A stretch of DNA of 64,000 nucleotides from Asterella californica (Eukaryota; Streptophyta; Marchantiopsida; Marchantiales; Aytoniaceae), in NCBI GenBank assembly GCA_036924285.1, contig JAYKYS010000005.1, positions 8,866,001 to 8,930,000 of the forward strand, in the 5' to 3' direction. Below, piece by piece: positions 34,606-46,075 of this stretch (position 1 is its first letter; the number at the start of each line of letters is the position of its first letter). The position numbers and the translations under genes were made by a program. The notes under the pieces are model-generated. The model worked only from the letters and a program-made list of their open reading frames with translations, ran no database searches and was not told the DNA's origin.

Positions 34606-36850
34606 AAGGTGATATCTTGACAACTACCTAGCATATCTGTAAACAAGAACAATATCCTTTTCCTATGACAACACACTATCTGAGCATTCATATAATAGTT
34701 GCACTTCCAGTCGTAATAAGTTTCTCCATCAAAACGAGGTCCTTGTGATGAAGGCATTAACATCCATCTATCAACCTTATACAACCAAGGAATCCTTTGG
34801 AAGCAAAAGCATATGATATGAATTTTCTTTCTTCATGATTTAGTCATCATATCATTCTTTCAAGTATAGATTCTAAAGCTTTCATCACTCTCTTCCAGAA
34901 CATGAACCATAGTTCCACGTGCGATGTCTCATAAAAGTAATGACCTCCTAAGAGCTGCACCATTTTTGTTATGTTCGAAACAGCCCAATGCAATAGCAAG
35001 TTGTAAGCACACTAGGGCATGCTTCATGGTGGTTTATTATGAAATATCATATATTTTTCCACTAAACTCACGAGTTTGACAAATGAACGACGATCCATCA
35101 GAGTAAGCTGTCAAAAAGCTGAAAGAATCTTTATTCTTCAACCACGTAAAATGATCATGTCGTTACAAATACCGCGAAGTGTAGAGTATCTGATACAACT
35201 TGAATGAATTCTTCCTCAGAATTAGAATAAAAAGGTCTAACTCTCCATCACCTGAATTAGACATATCATTGTTGAAAGAATTCTTGGAGCTCGAATCACT
35301 TTCTGAACTTGAGGAGGTTAACATCACTCTCATTTCGGCACTCTCTTCTAAATGTCCTAACATCTATTTTCTTTCAGAAACACGAGGTATGATCAATTGT
35401 CTTAAAGCTCAAAGCTAGCAAAAATATGGATCTCGAGGTTACGAGACATGATCAACTGCAAAGAAAGTCAAAGCTCACAACTGGATCTCGATATCCTCAA
35501 GCATATTGTTACATTCTCGGACTTTGTCACTCCAATGCGGTGGCTCTGCTGACATGGACTTATGGCTGAGGTGGTGATGCACCTAGACGACACATGGTTG
35601 GTTGCATGGGCGTCATCTGGCAAGGTGCATATGCAACATTTGGTGACTCTTGATGACGACACGTGGGTTGAAAGGAGGTGCTTGGTTTATAAAAGCTGGA
35701 CGATTTTCCAAAAGTGTAAGGAGTTTTGGGATTCACGCCGTTAGAATGCCGAACATTTTTGGTTAGTTGGAAGGTTGAGCAAGAAGAACCGTGGGAGAAA
35801 AAGTATTTTTTTGGTACCAGGAGAAGTTGATGATAATCCATTAATGAGCGTTAGTAGATCCTCGTAAAGTTGGGGAAGTCAGAGAAGTCACCTAGTTTCT
35901 GAAGGTCGTAACGAAAGCTATGGATGTCTATTCGAGGTGATTTTTGTTGTGTCTGAAAGCTCATCTCAAGGACTCTCTTTGTAATTTTCGATTTTCATGG
36001 GTTTTGGAGAAAATCTGTAGAGATCTGAGATTAAATATCTTGCTACCATTCAAAATATTTACAATTAAAGACACGAATGACGATACATCCTCACCAGTCA
36101 CTGTTGACAGTGAAACCAGTCACTGTCAACAGTGACTGGTTTCACTGTCAACAGCTAGTCAAGGTGTGATCAAAACAATATATTGTTAAGAAGGGTGTTA
36201 TCGAACTCAAAGAACCTAATGGAAGTGTGATAAAGTAAATTTCTGATTTATATCGTTCTATCAAACTAGTACTTGTGATTGCCCAAGTGGATAAATAGGA
36301 GTTGTTGGTGCTTGGGTATATTTTTGCACCGTCGGAGTACCTATGAAACCACCCTTACCGATGTCCTGAAACGTCCGGGAGTCTGTCCGTCCATCCGTCA
36401 GGACCTGCAAGGAATGCGTCCAACTCCAACAACGAGCAGCCTACGTTGATGAGGTGAAACAAAGCATGCTTGGGACGTCACTCTAGCGAACCTAACCCCG
36501 CACGGAAGTGACGGAGACACAGAATGGAAGGGAGAAGGGAGAAGGGCGAGAGGACCAGGAGCTGGCGCTCGAGGAGAGTCTCGACTGTCGAGAAGAGGAG
36601 GAGTAGTGTAAGTGTTTAGTGAAAGAATGGAAGAGAAACATCCGCATCCGCATCGAGCAGTGAAGAATAAATGTCCTTGAGCTTGAGACGTCGTAGACAA
36701 TTTCGTCAGGAGCAAGCCTCGCGAGGTAGAGAGACGAACTTTTTCGGCACAGGGCGAGGGAGAGGAGAAGTGAAGAGATCATAGATGAACAGATTTGAGG
36801 TAGTGGTCCGAAGCTAAAAGAAGAAACGGGAAGGGAAGGGAAGCGAAGCG
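34606..36850. other. Intergenic region with possible retroelement scraps
   Basis: A minus-strand frame at 34602-34784 contains SQGPRFDGETYYDWKCNYYM, which faintly resembles the FDG.NY..WK motif of Ty1/copia gag, but it is too short to call firmly. The rest shows no gene. The hairpin at 36101-36154 is listed separately. From about 36500 the sequence becomes purine-rich on the plus strand up to the USP39-like ATG, consistent with a 5' untranslated/promoter region. Confidence 0.35.
36101..36154. repeat. Perfect 25-bp inverted repeat with 4-nt loop
   Basis: Left arm 36101-36125 and right arm 36130-36154 are exact reverse complements around TCAA. The arms themselves contain overlapping copies of CCAGTCACTG and TGTCAACAG, so the unit ACCAGTCACTGT is also repeated directly at 36084-36095 and 36116-36127. 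Confidence 0.9.
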
Positions 36851-36870
36851 AGGGGAGGGGAGGGGAGGGG
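36851..36870 (+). promoter_or_regulatory. G-quadruplex-type AGGGG array before the start codon
   Basis: Four consecutive AGGGG units end 2 nt before the ATG at 36873. Four G4 tracts with 1-nt loops on the mRNA-sense strand are a classic quadruplex-forming pattern. If transcribed it would sit in the 5' untranslated region directly ahead of the start codon. A regulatory effect is inference. Confidence 0.55.
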
Positions 36871-36872
36871 AG

Positions 36873-38495
36873 ATGGTGGCTGAGGTGAGGAGAACGAGAG
36901 ATGGCGATGACGATGAAGATGCGCAAACCGAGACAGGAGAAGCAGCGAGGACAAAGAAGCAGAAGCTGGAAACCAGCGAAGCCAACGTGACGGCGTTGAG
37001 CGTTGGGACTCTTCCACATTTCGAGTATGATGACGACGATGAAAGAGAGACGACGAAAGCTGAGGACGAGGAGGTAGAAGAACGGTCACGAGAAGCGCGC
37101 CGCCGGTACACCGAAGTGCGCAGAGATTGCCCTTATTTGGATACGGTGAACCGCCAGGTTCTGGATTTCGACTTTGAAAAGTTCTGTTCTGTATCCCTTT
37201 CAAACCTGAATGTGTATGCCTGCTTAGTGTGTGGAAAGTATTTCCAAGGCCGAGGTCGCAACTCGCATGCATATACTCATAGTCTTGAAGCTGGTCACCA
37301 TGTATTTATAAATCTTCAATCTGAGAAGGTATACTGTTTGCCCGACGGATACGAAGTGAATGATCCGTCGCTTGAAGATATCCGGTTTGTCCTCAATCCA
37401 AGGTTTACGAGAGACCAGGTTTTGGTGCTGGACAAGAGCAAGCAGTGGGCTAGGGCATTAGATGGCTCGGATTACCTCCCTGGTATGGTAGGTCTCAATA
37501 ATATTAAAGAAACCGATTTTGTGAATTCTACGATACAGTCGTTGATGAGGGTGACTCCGCTTCGGGACTTCTTTCTCATTCCTGCTAATTATGAAAAGTA
37601 TAAATCGCCCCTTGTTGAGCGGTTTGGAGAGCTCACCAGAAAGATATGGCACGCGAGGAATTTCAAAGGACAAGTAAGCCCTCACGAGTTTCTGCAGGCA
37701 GTCATGGTAGCGAGTAAGAAGCGCTTCAGGATAGGGGCGCAATCAGATCCTGTGGATTTTATGTCTTGGCTGCTGAACACCTTACATGCTGATCTTGGTG
37801 GCACCAAGAAGGCGTATAGCAGCGTTATCTACAAATGTTTCCAAGGAGAGTTGGAAGTTGTGAAGGAAGTGCAAAAGAGCATCAGTGACAAGTCAGAGAG
37901 CGAAGAAAAGGGCAATGCAACCGCTGATGAAGAGAAAGTCAAGAGTTCCGTCGCAGTGTCGGAGGAGGTTAGCACTATGCCGTTCCTCATGCTGGGGTTG
38001 GATCTCCCTCCACCTCCTCTTTTCAAAGATGTCATGGAGAAAAATATTATTCCTCAAGTTCCTCTATTCAACATTCTGAAGAAGTTTGATGGAGAGACCG
38101 TGACAGAAGTTGTAAGACCACAGCTGGCACGACTTCGTTATCGTGTTACGAGGCTCCCGAAATACATGATTCTGCACATGCGACGCTTCACGAAGAACAA
38201 CTTCTTCGTGGAGAAGAATCCAACTCTTGTCAACTTTCCTGTCAAGAACTTGGAACTGAAGGACTACATTCCCCTACCTGCGCCAAAGGAGAACGAGAAG
38301 TTGCGATCCAAGTATGATCTTATCGCCAACCTCGTGCATGATGGGAAGCCAGGGGAAGGTTCTTACAGAGTTTTTGTTCAGCGTAAGTCTGAGGAGCAAT
38401 GGTATGAGATGCAAGACCTACATGTTGCAGAAACTCTACCTCAGATGGTTGCATTGTCAGAAGCTTACATGCAGATTTACGAGCAGCAAAGTTAG
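36873..38495 (+). CDS. USP39/Sad1-like U4/U6.U5 tri-snRNP splicing factor
   Basis: A 540-residue protein in one exon. An acidic/charged N terminus (1-85) leads to SREARRRYTEVRRDCPYLDT, the typical USP39 entry. The zf-UBP zinc finger follows at about 105-165 (NVYACLVCGKYFQGRGRNSH...HHVFINL...KVYCLPDGYEV). The USP fold runs from about 205 to 538. It is a catalytically dead ubiquitin hydrolase. The Cys box reads GLNNIKETDF with Asp215 in place of Cys, and the His box reads HDGKPGEGSYRVFV with Ser in place of His, as is known for the USP39 family. The end QMVALSEAYMQIYEQ matches the conserved C terminus. It acts in nuclear pre-mRNA splicing, helping tri-snRNP assembly or stability. An insertion of about 45 charged residues (about 330-375) within the USP fold is variable in the family. 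The single exon is unusual for a plant splicing factor and might indicate an old retrocopy, yet the frame is intact. Confidence 0.93.
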   Translation: MVAEVRRTRDGDDDEDAQTETGEAARTKKQKLETSEANVTALSVGTLPHFEYDDDDERETTKAEDEEVEERSREARRRYTEVRRDCPYLDTVNRQVLDFDFEKFCSVSLSNLNVYACLVCGKYFQGRGRNSHAYTHSLEAGHHVFINLQSEKVYCLPDGYEVNDPSLEDIRFVLNPRFTRDQVLVLDKSKQWARALDGSDYLPGMVGLNNIKETDFVNSTIQSLMRVTPLRDFFLIPANYEKYKSPLVERFGELTRKIWHARNFKGQVSPHEFLQAVMVASKKRFRIGAQSDPVDFMSWLLNTLHADLGGTKKAYSSVIYKCFQGELEVVKEVQKSISDKSESEEKGNATADEEKVKSSVAVSEEVSTMPFLMLGLDLPPPPLFKDVMEKNIIPQVPLFNILKKFDGETVTEVVRPQLARLRYRVTRLPKYMILHMRRFTKNNFFVEKNPTLVNFPVKNLELKDYIPLPAPKENEKLRSKYDLIANLVHDGKPGEGSYRVFVQRKSEEQWYEMQDLHVAETLPQMVALSEAYMQIYEQQS

Positions 38496-41400
38496 TTCTT
38501 TGAAAATTTGTAGGTTTTTTCTGCAGTCAAGATTTTGTCGGAAGCCTCAGTATTTGAGCACGATTCAAGGTCCTCGCAGTTTTCGTCACTCACTTACCCC
38601 TAACGATACCAGTGTAGAATGAAAGCGTCCATGGGTGTATTGTGTACTTTTTGGACCCAGAAAAGAGGGCAAGAGCATGTGATCGATCGATGATCACGAC
38701 AAATCACGTTACTGGACCTTCGATGTTTGTATGTCCTTCAGTCTCACATATGTTCTATGTTACTTCGAGAATGCATAGGGACTCGTCATCTCTATGGGGC
38801 CTGGATCATAGCAGGGGGTTCTGTTGCCTGACTTTGTATTCACCTACGTTGATACGGAACACAGATCTAGAAGAGAAGAGTCGTAGGGTTTTTCTGTTTT
38901 ATACTTGAAGCCTTATCTTCTGAGGCGTTTAAATACCTTGAGCGAATTGGTACTGTCCGACACATCTTAGAGCCGATTGGTGCCGGAACTTGTACTCCAT
39001 GAGCTTAAACGGGAAATTGTTATGTCCGGGAAGACTAGGTACCCACCTACTTTGAACGAGTGGTTACTGTCAGTTGCATCCAGAGGAGATAACAGGACAT
39101 GAGCTGAGGATGTTTACCGTGGACTGATGGACCACCCCCAGCTGAGGGTGGAGAGAGATTACCTGAAGTCCTGCGGTCTAGCCTGGAGAACTGGAGGTGT
39201 TCTAAATTTTGACTCTGGCACTGAAGTAAAGTGTCTCATTGGATGTTAACGAGCCAACCCGCGCCAGGATTTCTTCCCTTCTTGAGTTATGTTCTTATGG
39301 ACGTGTTGTCTAATGCTCAAACCCTTACCTTGAGCCTGAGACGACACAACGGCACCAACTAGACCCATATAAATGATACCGGCGCATGTACACCTTTTTG
39401 TACAGTACTGCACGCGGATGCAGATGACAGATGGGGAATGTTTGAGAGATCGGGAAAGGTACCAGGGAACCGGAGCACTGAGTGCTGGGGCCTGTATCGG
39501 ATCTTAAACTGTTCCTGCATAGTGTTGGAGGTTCAATTGGCAGTACCTCCAGGCAGGCACGAGATGCTCACAGCTTCCTGCACCTGCCATCCATTCTAGC
39601 TCTTGCTCCACTATTGAGGACAGCACAAGTAAATGTCTTGAACCACGATCATTAGGGTATCATAATGATTTGTTTGTTGGTTTTGTTCTCTACGTGGAGG
39701 AGAGTACTTCTGTTTTCCTGTCTAAGATAAGGTACAAATGTCAACTCTATAGTTCTCAGCCACTACTGATTTGACGAGAATGCATTATTTCATGCTTTTT
39801 TTTCACCTCTTTCAAGTTGGGAAGAGGAAATATGCAAAGGATTTTACTCCTTTGAAGAAGCTCTGAAGAAAGTCAGGTTAGAGAGCCAGCTGTGTGAAAT
39901 GTTTATGTTTTTATTTCTTTTTAATGTTAGGTTATAAATTAAAAGTGTTTTTACTCGTGAGATTGATTGATGGAAAGAATGGTTCTGTTCGGGCGAGTGA
40001 CTTCTGTATGAAGTGAGCAGTGTGTAATGAAGTTAAATTTAAGATAGTTAATTTTTAATAACTTGACAGAAATAACGATTTTTAAACTTTATCGACCAGT
40101 ACTTTTTTCTTGATTTTTTATTGAAATTTTAAATATTTTAAATATTATTTAATTAATTTTAAACTTACTGTTAGTCAATTATCGATGATAATATGGGTTT
40201 CTCTGTTGAACGTTCGTCATTTTTCTTGTTCTTCCTGAAAGTACAAGAAAGTTTAGTTTGGATGCATATCTACTATACTTTTAAACTCCCGTAATGTAGA
40301 GCATATATAATTTTTGTTGCGGGATTGCTAACTGGTAAGAGAAAGATTCCGGGAAACCAGGAGCCTTTACACTCATACTTGTAAGCTTGCGTGGTAAAAG
40401 AATGGATCCGGGAGGCCAGGAGCCTTTGTACTCATACTTGTGTCCTGAAGAAAATAATATGACGTGTCACAATTATAATCTTTGTAAGTATTTTTCACCC
40501 CTAGGGCGAGTGTTACTATTTTCTCTAATGGGTAGTATGCTTTTATAGGAAAAACCTTGTGTCGTGTTTTTGTATATTGACTTCTATCAAATCGGTCGTG
40601 AGTTTTGGCAGTAAAGAAAATATAAAAATTTAATAGTTTTTAAAGAAATAAAAAGATTGTGTCACTTCACAACACAACCATAAGCGATCCACAGTTATGT
40701 ACAAAGCTATTCTTCGAAACTTTGTTTTCTGGAACTTAGAGAATCTTATGTTTTAGCTTTGACATGGAATAATAGTATAATGGAAAGGAAAAAATGAAAA
40801 GGGAAGCAAAACTGAATAAATAAGCATACTCAAACACCTTTACGGAATTTCTTCTTGGGTTCTGTTAATGAAAATGATATAAATGTTGTACAAAACTCTT
40901 TTAACAAATTTTTTTAATGAAAACTTAAATTTATGTATAATTGCTAAATGATAGTTGTATCATGAACTGAGGAAACGTTCAGACAGAACCAAGACTACAA
41001 GTGCGCCCACATGCTAACTAAAAAGAAATTCTAATAAATTAAGCTTATTGTCCTTTTCTATCTTCCAGTCGAAGTGGTGAATAAAATAAGCGAGTGAAAT
41101 AGACATAGAAGAGCGAAAAGAAGAGAAGAAGTAAGAAAAATGTAATTCGAACTTATGATTTCAGAGTGGGCTCGTTTCTTCATAGTGGCATAAAGACTCG
41201 TGGTCATTGTATATCATGTGCAATTCTTATTTTTGGTATTTTATTATATTACAAATATTTTTAAAATATATATTTATTTAAAGACATACTAATTTTTATA
41301 ATAAAATTTAGAGATTATATTAATTTTTTAAAATAAAAATAATCTTTTAATTACATTTCTAATAATAATTACTTAATTTTTATACATTAATAAATAATAT

Positions 41401-42089
41401 TTTCTGCACTTTTAGTGCTAAATTTGTAGATGTATAGATCACTATATGCATTCATTGTACGAAAAGACATTAAAATAATAAATGATATCTCATAAAAAAT
41501 CAATCATTGGTTATAACCACAAACCTACAAGTCAATATGATAGATCACTCACATTATATTTGTGATGAGATAGATTGTTCTTTCTAAATTTACTCTTTTT
41601 GAATTTATGAGCTCTTTTAGTATTTTTTGTTATAATAAAAAATTAATAATCTTCATTATATTCTAATTATTATAATATTATTTTTCTTTTCTTTTGGACC
41701 TATATTACATCACATATGGTTTTATAATAATGTTAGAATGTTAGCAGAGTTTCTTGGGTTGAGATCACCAAATAATATATTTAGAGTTGGAACTTGTGGT
41801 CTCTCACTTTTCCTCGATTTGAGTCTTCAAGCTCTAGTTATGGACGATGCGCTTAGTGAGTAGAACCTTGATTCTCTGTGAGCGCAGCGTAGGTTTGACT
41901 TGATTCGTGAGTGATCTTTTGCCTGTTGGCAAGTGTTTATGCATGCATTCTCATATTATTGTGGTATACTTGTGTATGTGTATTGACACTTTGTGCTTGT
42001 TATGTGTATGTAGTTTGTAATTTGTAGTTTAGGTAATGATGTATGTTGTGTAACGATGTGTATGTGCATGTCATAGACTTCATCGAGTA
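38496..42089. other. AT-rich intergenic region
   Basis: No gene seen; the first part is the 3' flank of the USP39-like gene. It contains hairpins of the GCATATT family at about 39791-39836 and 41043-41092. It also has a roughly 52-bp tandem duplication at 40332-40441 (shared blocks CCAGGAGCCTTT and ACTCATACTTGT). A segment at about 41815-41940 is repeated at about 47585-47700 (shared blocks TCTTCAAGCTC / CCTTCAAGCTC and GTTGGCA). Confidence 0.4.
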
Positions 42090-43007
42090 TGCATATTTTC
42101 ATCTTTTTCCAAGTTCAGAAGAGGAGGAATATATATGGTTCTTAATTTCTATCTTTACTCAATTTTTTAGAAAGATAAAGTAATAAAATAAAGTTATTAA
42201 ACTTAAAATATTTTCATTCATGTAAATCAAACATGTTTATATCAAGATAGGAATCACTTCCCGTGGTTTGTTTATGGGTTTGATAATCAACTGGAGGCAA
42301 TGTGTGTTCAAGCTAACTGAGTTTAACTATAGATGTTTAACTCTGGTAATGTATATTAGTAATTCAATTTAACATAATTTTTAAGAGATCTATTTGTCTA
42401 TCTATATTTTTCCATCATGACTGTAATCAGACGCCCATTATTGATTCAACCACGCTTTTCGTTTTCCTCTCCTCTGTCCCAAGTTCATTGAGCATGCATA
42501 TTAAACTCTTTTATGGAAGTTGCTCGGATGTGAATAAATATGCATGCTTGATGAACTTCTGGCAGAGGAGAGGAAAATGACAAGCGTGGTTGAATTAATA
42601 ATGTTGATTGGCGCTTGATGTCCTGTTACAATCATGATGAAATACAAACAAACCAAATGGATCTCTAAAATGAACAAATGCTCGACTGGATCTCTTAAAT
42701 AATTTTAGATAGAGGAGAATAAAGAATAAAGTTCTCTGAATTTATTATGCTAAAGTTAAACATCTATAATTAAACTCCGTTAGATTGAACACACATCGTC
42801 GTCAATTGGTTTCCAACCCATAAATCAAGTACGCTCAGTGATCCTTATCTTGGTATAAACATGTATGGTTTGCACGAATAAAAATTATTTTGAGTTTAAT
42901 AACTTTAATTTATGACTTAATCCTTCAAAGAGGAAAGATAAAGACATAAATTAAAAGGTATGTATATTTCCTCTCTTATGAACTTGGAAGAAGATGAATA
43001 TGCATGC
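42090..43007. repeat. Large fold-back element built of two inverted copies
   Basis: Arm one (42091-42502) and arm two (42537-43007) are imperfect reverse complements over about 410-470 bp, with a 34-nt spacer. The inner ends AGCATGCATATT (42491-42502) and AATATGCATGCT (42537-42548) are perfectly complementary. Matching blocks deeper in the arms include AAAGTTATTAAACT, ATGTTTATA.CAAGATA, ATAGATGTTTAACT, TTCAACCACGCTT and TTTTCCTCTCCTCTG. The outer ends are the same hairpin motif found at 6861-6905. The transcript would fold into a very long double strand. It is probably two hairpin-ended repeats inserted head to head. Confidence 0.8.
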
Positions 43008-46000
43008 CAAGCGAGATTATGAAGAATGAGGAGAATACGACAAGCGGCAGAAGTAGGACTTGAAATATTAGAAAGCAATGTCATTTCATGGACTGACTAT
43101 GATGTTAACTCTGTGTTAAGTTTTGAGATGGAACTTTACCAACTTGCTCCAAAAATGTTTTTGACGGCGTCATTGGATAGCCCTTGTCGAGACGATCAGA
43201 ACTGGTCCTTTTATTATCGCTAACAGAATGAAGACGACATAGTAACAAGCAATTGCAACTTTTAAGATTTTGCATGTCATGATGCTGACAAGGCGTCTGA
43301 GAGGATAACGTGGCATTCGACATGCTGACAGGGCAAGATGTTGACATGGCATGTGCTAATTGAAGGGAGATTTTGACAAGCATTATGGATGAAGTGGCAA
43401 TTTGAGATGATGTGTCATCGTGCATGTGCACTAGTTGGTAGCTCGACACACTTGACATTTGGCAAGCATGCATGGAGGACACTTGGTGATAGCACACGAC
43501 AACACCTGATTTTTACCCCTTGCTTGCAAACACAATAAAAGTAGAGGGTTCTACGATTCAGTTTACAGAATTGGAGGAAGGCGTTGAGAGGCTGTCTACT
43601 TATTTCGCTTAGATTTTTGGGACTTGGGAGGTTGGGATGGCGTCGTTTTGGACACTTTTGGGTCTAGGCGTCAAAACTACACGAGGTCTTGCACAATTTT
43701 CTCCTTGAGAGGTCACATCAAACTTAACTACAGAAGTCCAAATTAAGAGTTTTGGGTATAGATGGATAGGTCTTTTTGAGCAAGTTCTACTTATACGGAT
43801 AACATAAAGTTTGGACTTAAGGAGAAGAAGTTACAACAGTTTGAAGTTTTTGATTATTCTTTTGAATTTTCAAGCGGAACTGTGCGAGTCCTTGTATTGT
43901 TTCACCATTAGGAGATGTTGGGAGAGGTCAAGGGTCAAAAGTGTGTGAGCCCTCTCGGTTTTGAGTTTCAAAGAGAGTCAGAAATCTTAAAAGTGGCATA
44001 ACTATTTGTACAAGGATCATATCCATATATGCTAGGTATCATTGGAAATGTCTCTCCAAGAGCTTTCCTGTGACATCAAAAACCTTAGATTTGGAGCAAC
44101 AAGGAGGATTCTACATCCGGTTGAAGCTTTTGGTGAACTTTGAAGACTATTTTATCAAACAGAGCGAGCCCTCATGCAGCTTTTTGTACTTTTGGGTAGG
44201 GTTGGAGGTTAGGAGTCCAAATCTGTGCGAGCCCCTCATAGTTTATAATCTTAACTCAACCCTAAACTTCAAACGGTTATAACTATTTTTGTGAAAAGTA
44301 GTTGGATGCAAAGTGGTACCATTGGAAAGAGCTTACCGAAAGGTTTCCAATAAGATCAAAAACAGTCGATTTGGAGCAGTGGTATAGATACTAGGGAGGT
44401 TTGAAGTTCGGTGAGGTTTTAAGTCTTTGTCTTAAGCCTTCGTGGAGGGTTAAGGAAAAATACTTTGGGGTGCCATAACTTCGTGTAGAGAGGTCAGTTG
44501 GTGACTATCTAGATATCACTGGAACCGAGATTTTGTTAGGATCGTGTCTGACACTTCAGGTTTAGGTTTTGGTAAATAGGTTGGAGGATTTTGGTGTTTG
44601 AAGGCCATGGACTTATAAGTGATATAACTTCTTCCACGAGTGTTAGTAGAAGATATATTATGTATCGTCGGATTCTGTTTTTCTAAGAGTACATAGCTGT
44701 AGTCTTGAAACCAAAGGTTTGGATATTTCTGTTAAGATCACAGACCATTAAGTCTGTTTGTGAACTTTGTAAATAATTGATAGCAGTAAAAAGTAAGATT
44801 TTGGATTGATAATTTGCGCTCGTACATTGCCGTTCGTGTTTCTTGACCTTATGCACTTTTCACAACCAGATACCATATGTATCATGGATACACTTTTCGT
44901 GCCATATGATATGATAGTGTTGGATGCTTCAGTTTCGGTTGGGATTCTTGTGAAATAAAACATTAAACTGAGTTGTGAGGCAATGCTTATTTGACTGCAT
45001 TTGGAGACTTTAGCGGTTTTAGTGAACAGTTTTTACGTGCATATCGTGTATATGATATAAACATCTCCTTGCAGATTTGAGGTCTTATTTTTGCCAGTTG
45101 TTGGAGACGTGATCAGTGAACGACTGGAGGACTGTATAGAGCAGTTCTTCTATCTCTCCTTCTCTCTTTTGGTTGCCGCTTATTCTTACACGCCGCTAGA
45201 GATGTCATTAACGAACGGCTACATGACTCTGTTCAGCACTTCTTCTGTCTCATGTTCTCTCTTGGCGCCGTTGTGTTTTATGCTCTTGGTTTCGTGCCCA
45301 TGTTCACGTCTTCTGATTCGTTCTGTGTCTGCATATGTGTGGTTTTTTTTACTTGCTCTATGTTTCGAGTCGTAGTTTTGTGCGTTCTTTTTCATGTGCT
45401 TCGCTCTTTCTCGTCCTCGTTGGTTATTGTATTATAAACAGTACCAAACTAAACTTCGATCCGTAGACTTCATCGACAATGTCAATAGCTCTCCTTACTG
45501 TCGTTTCTGCAGTTGTCCTTGGATTTTGTTCTCATACTCACGTCATGTCATGTGAGAAAAGACTATGGTGTGAAACGGACCCGGCTTGCGGATTGGGTAA
45601 CATCTCTCTTTCTTTCACGCAAAACTCATGTCATGTGGCAAGAAGGCTACGATGTGATATGGACCTGGCTTGGAGATTTCAGAACATGTGTTGTCTCCAA
45701 ACATTTTGTGCGATAGGTATTGTCTTCATTAATCTTGAAGGGTCGATGATGAAATCTCTCTTTTGGTGGCTTCGAGCCTTTGCTTCTTCGAATTGCTCCT
45801 TATGACATCGTTATGGTCTATCTCCCAAGACCACGAATTGGATCGTCCAATAGGCGCATCTATCATCGACAATAGAAGTCAGCTTGATGAACACACTTCC
45901 CCATTAAAAGCCACAGAGTCTTCTTTTGACACTCCATATCTCTCTAGAACAGCCCAAATTCTCTTCTCTCTCCTCACATAAGCCCATGATCGCTTGATGA

Positions 46001-46075
46001 TAACGCTTTATTGCTCACAAGGTTGTATTCCTACATGGACGTAGACTTCTCTGTCATGTCAGTTTGGCACCCCGG
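43008..46075. other. Intergenic region with diverged tandem repeats
   Basis: No gene seen. At about 43997, 44278, 44475 and 44628 a motif block recurs: ATAACT, then some 40 nt later ATCATTGGAA or ATCACTGGAA, then a CAAAAAC...GATTTGGAGCA type segment (clearest in the first two). This style of repeat is common in non-coding parts of plant LTR retrotransposons, so the region may be an eroded element. Two further local duplications lie near 45100-45260 and 45540-45680. Confidence 0.35.

Noticed and set aside
34602..34784. Ty1/copia gag-like frame with FDGETYYDWK.
   Set aside because: Single short motif, no supporting copia protease, integrase or RT nearby.
45091..45805. Open frames with hydrophobic stretches suggesting a small membrane protein.
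   Set aside because: T-rich sequence gives Leu/Phe/Ser runs by composition; local duplications and no conserved motif.
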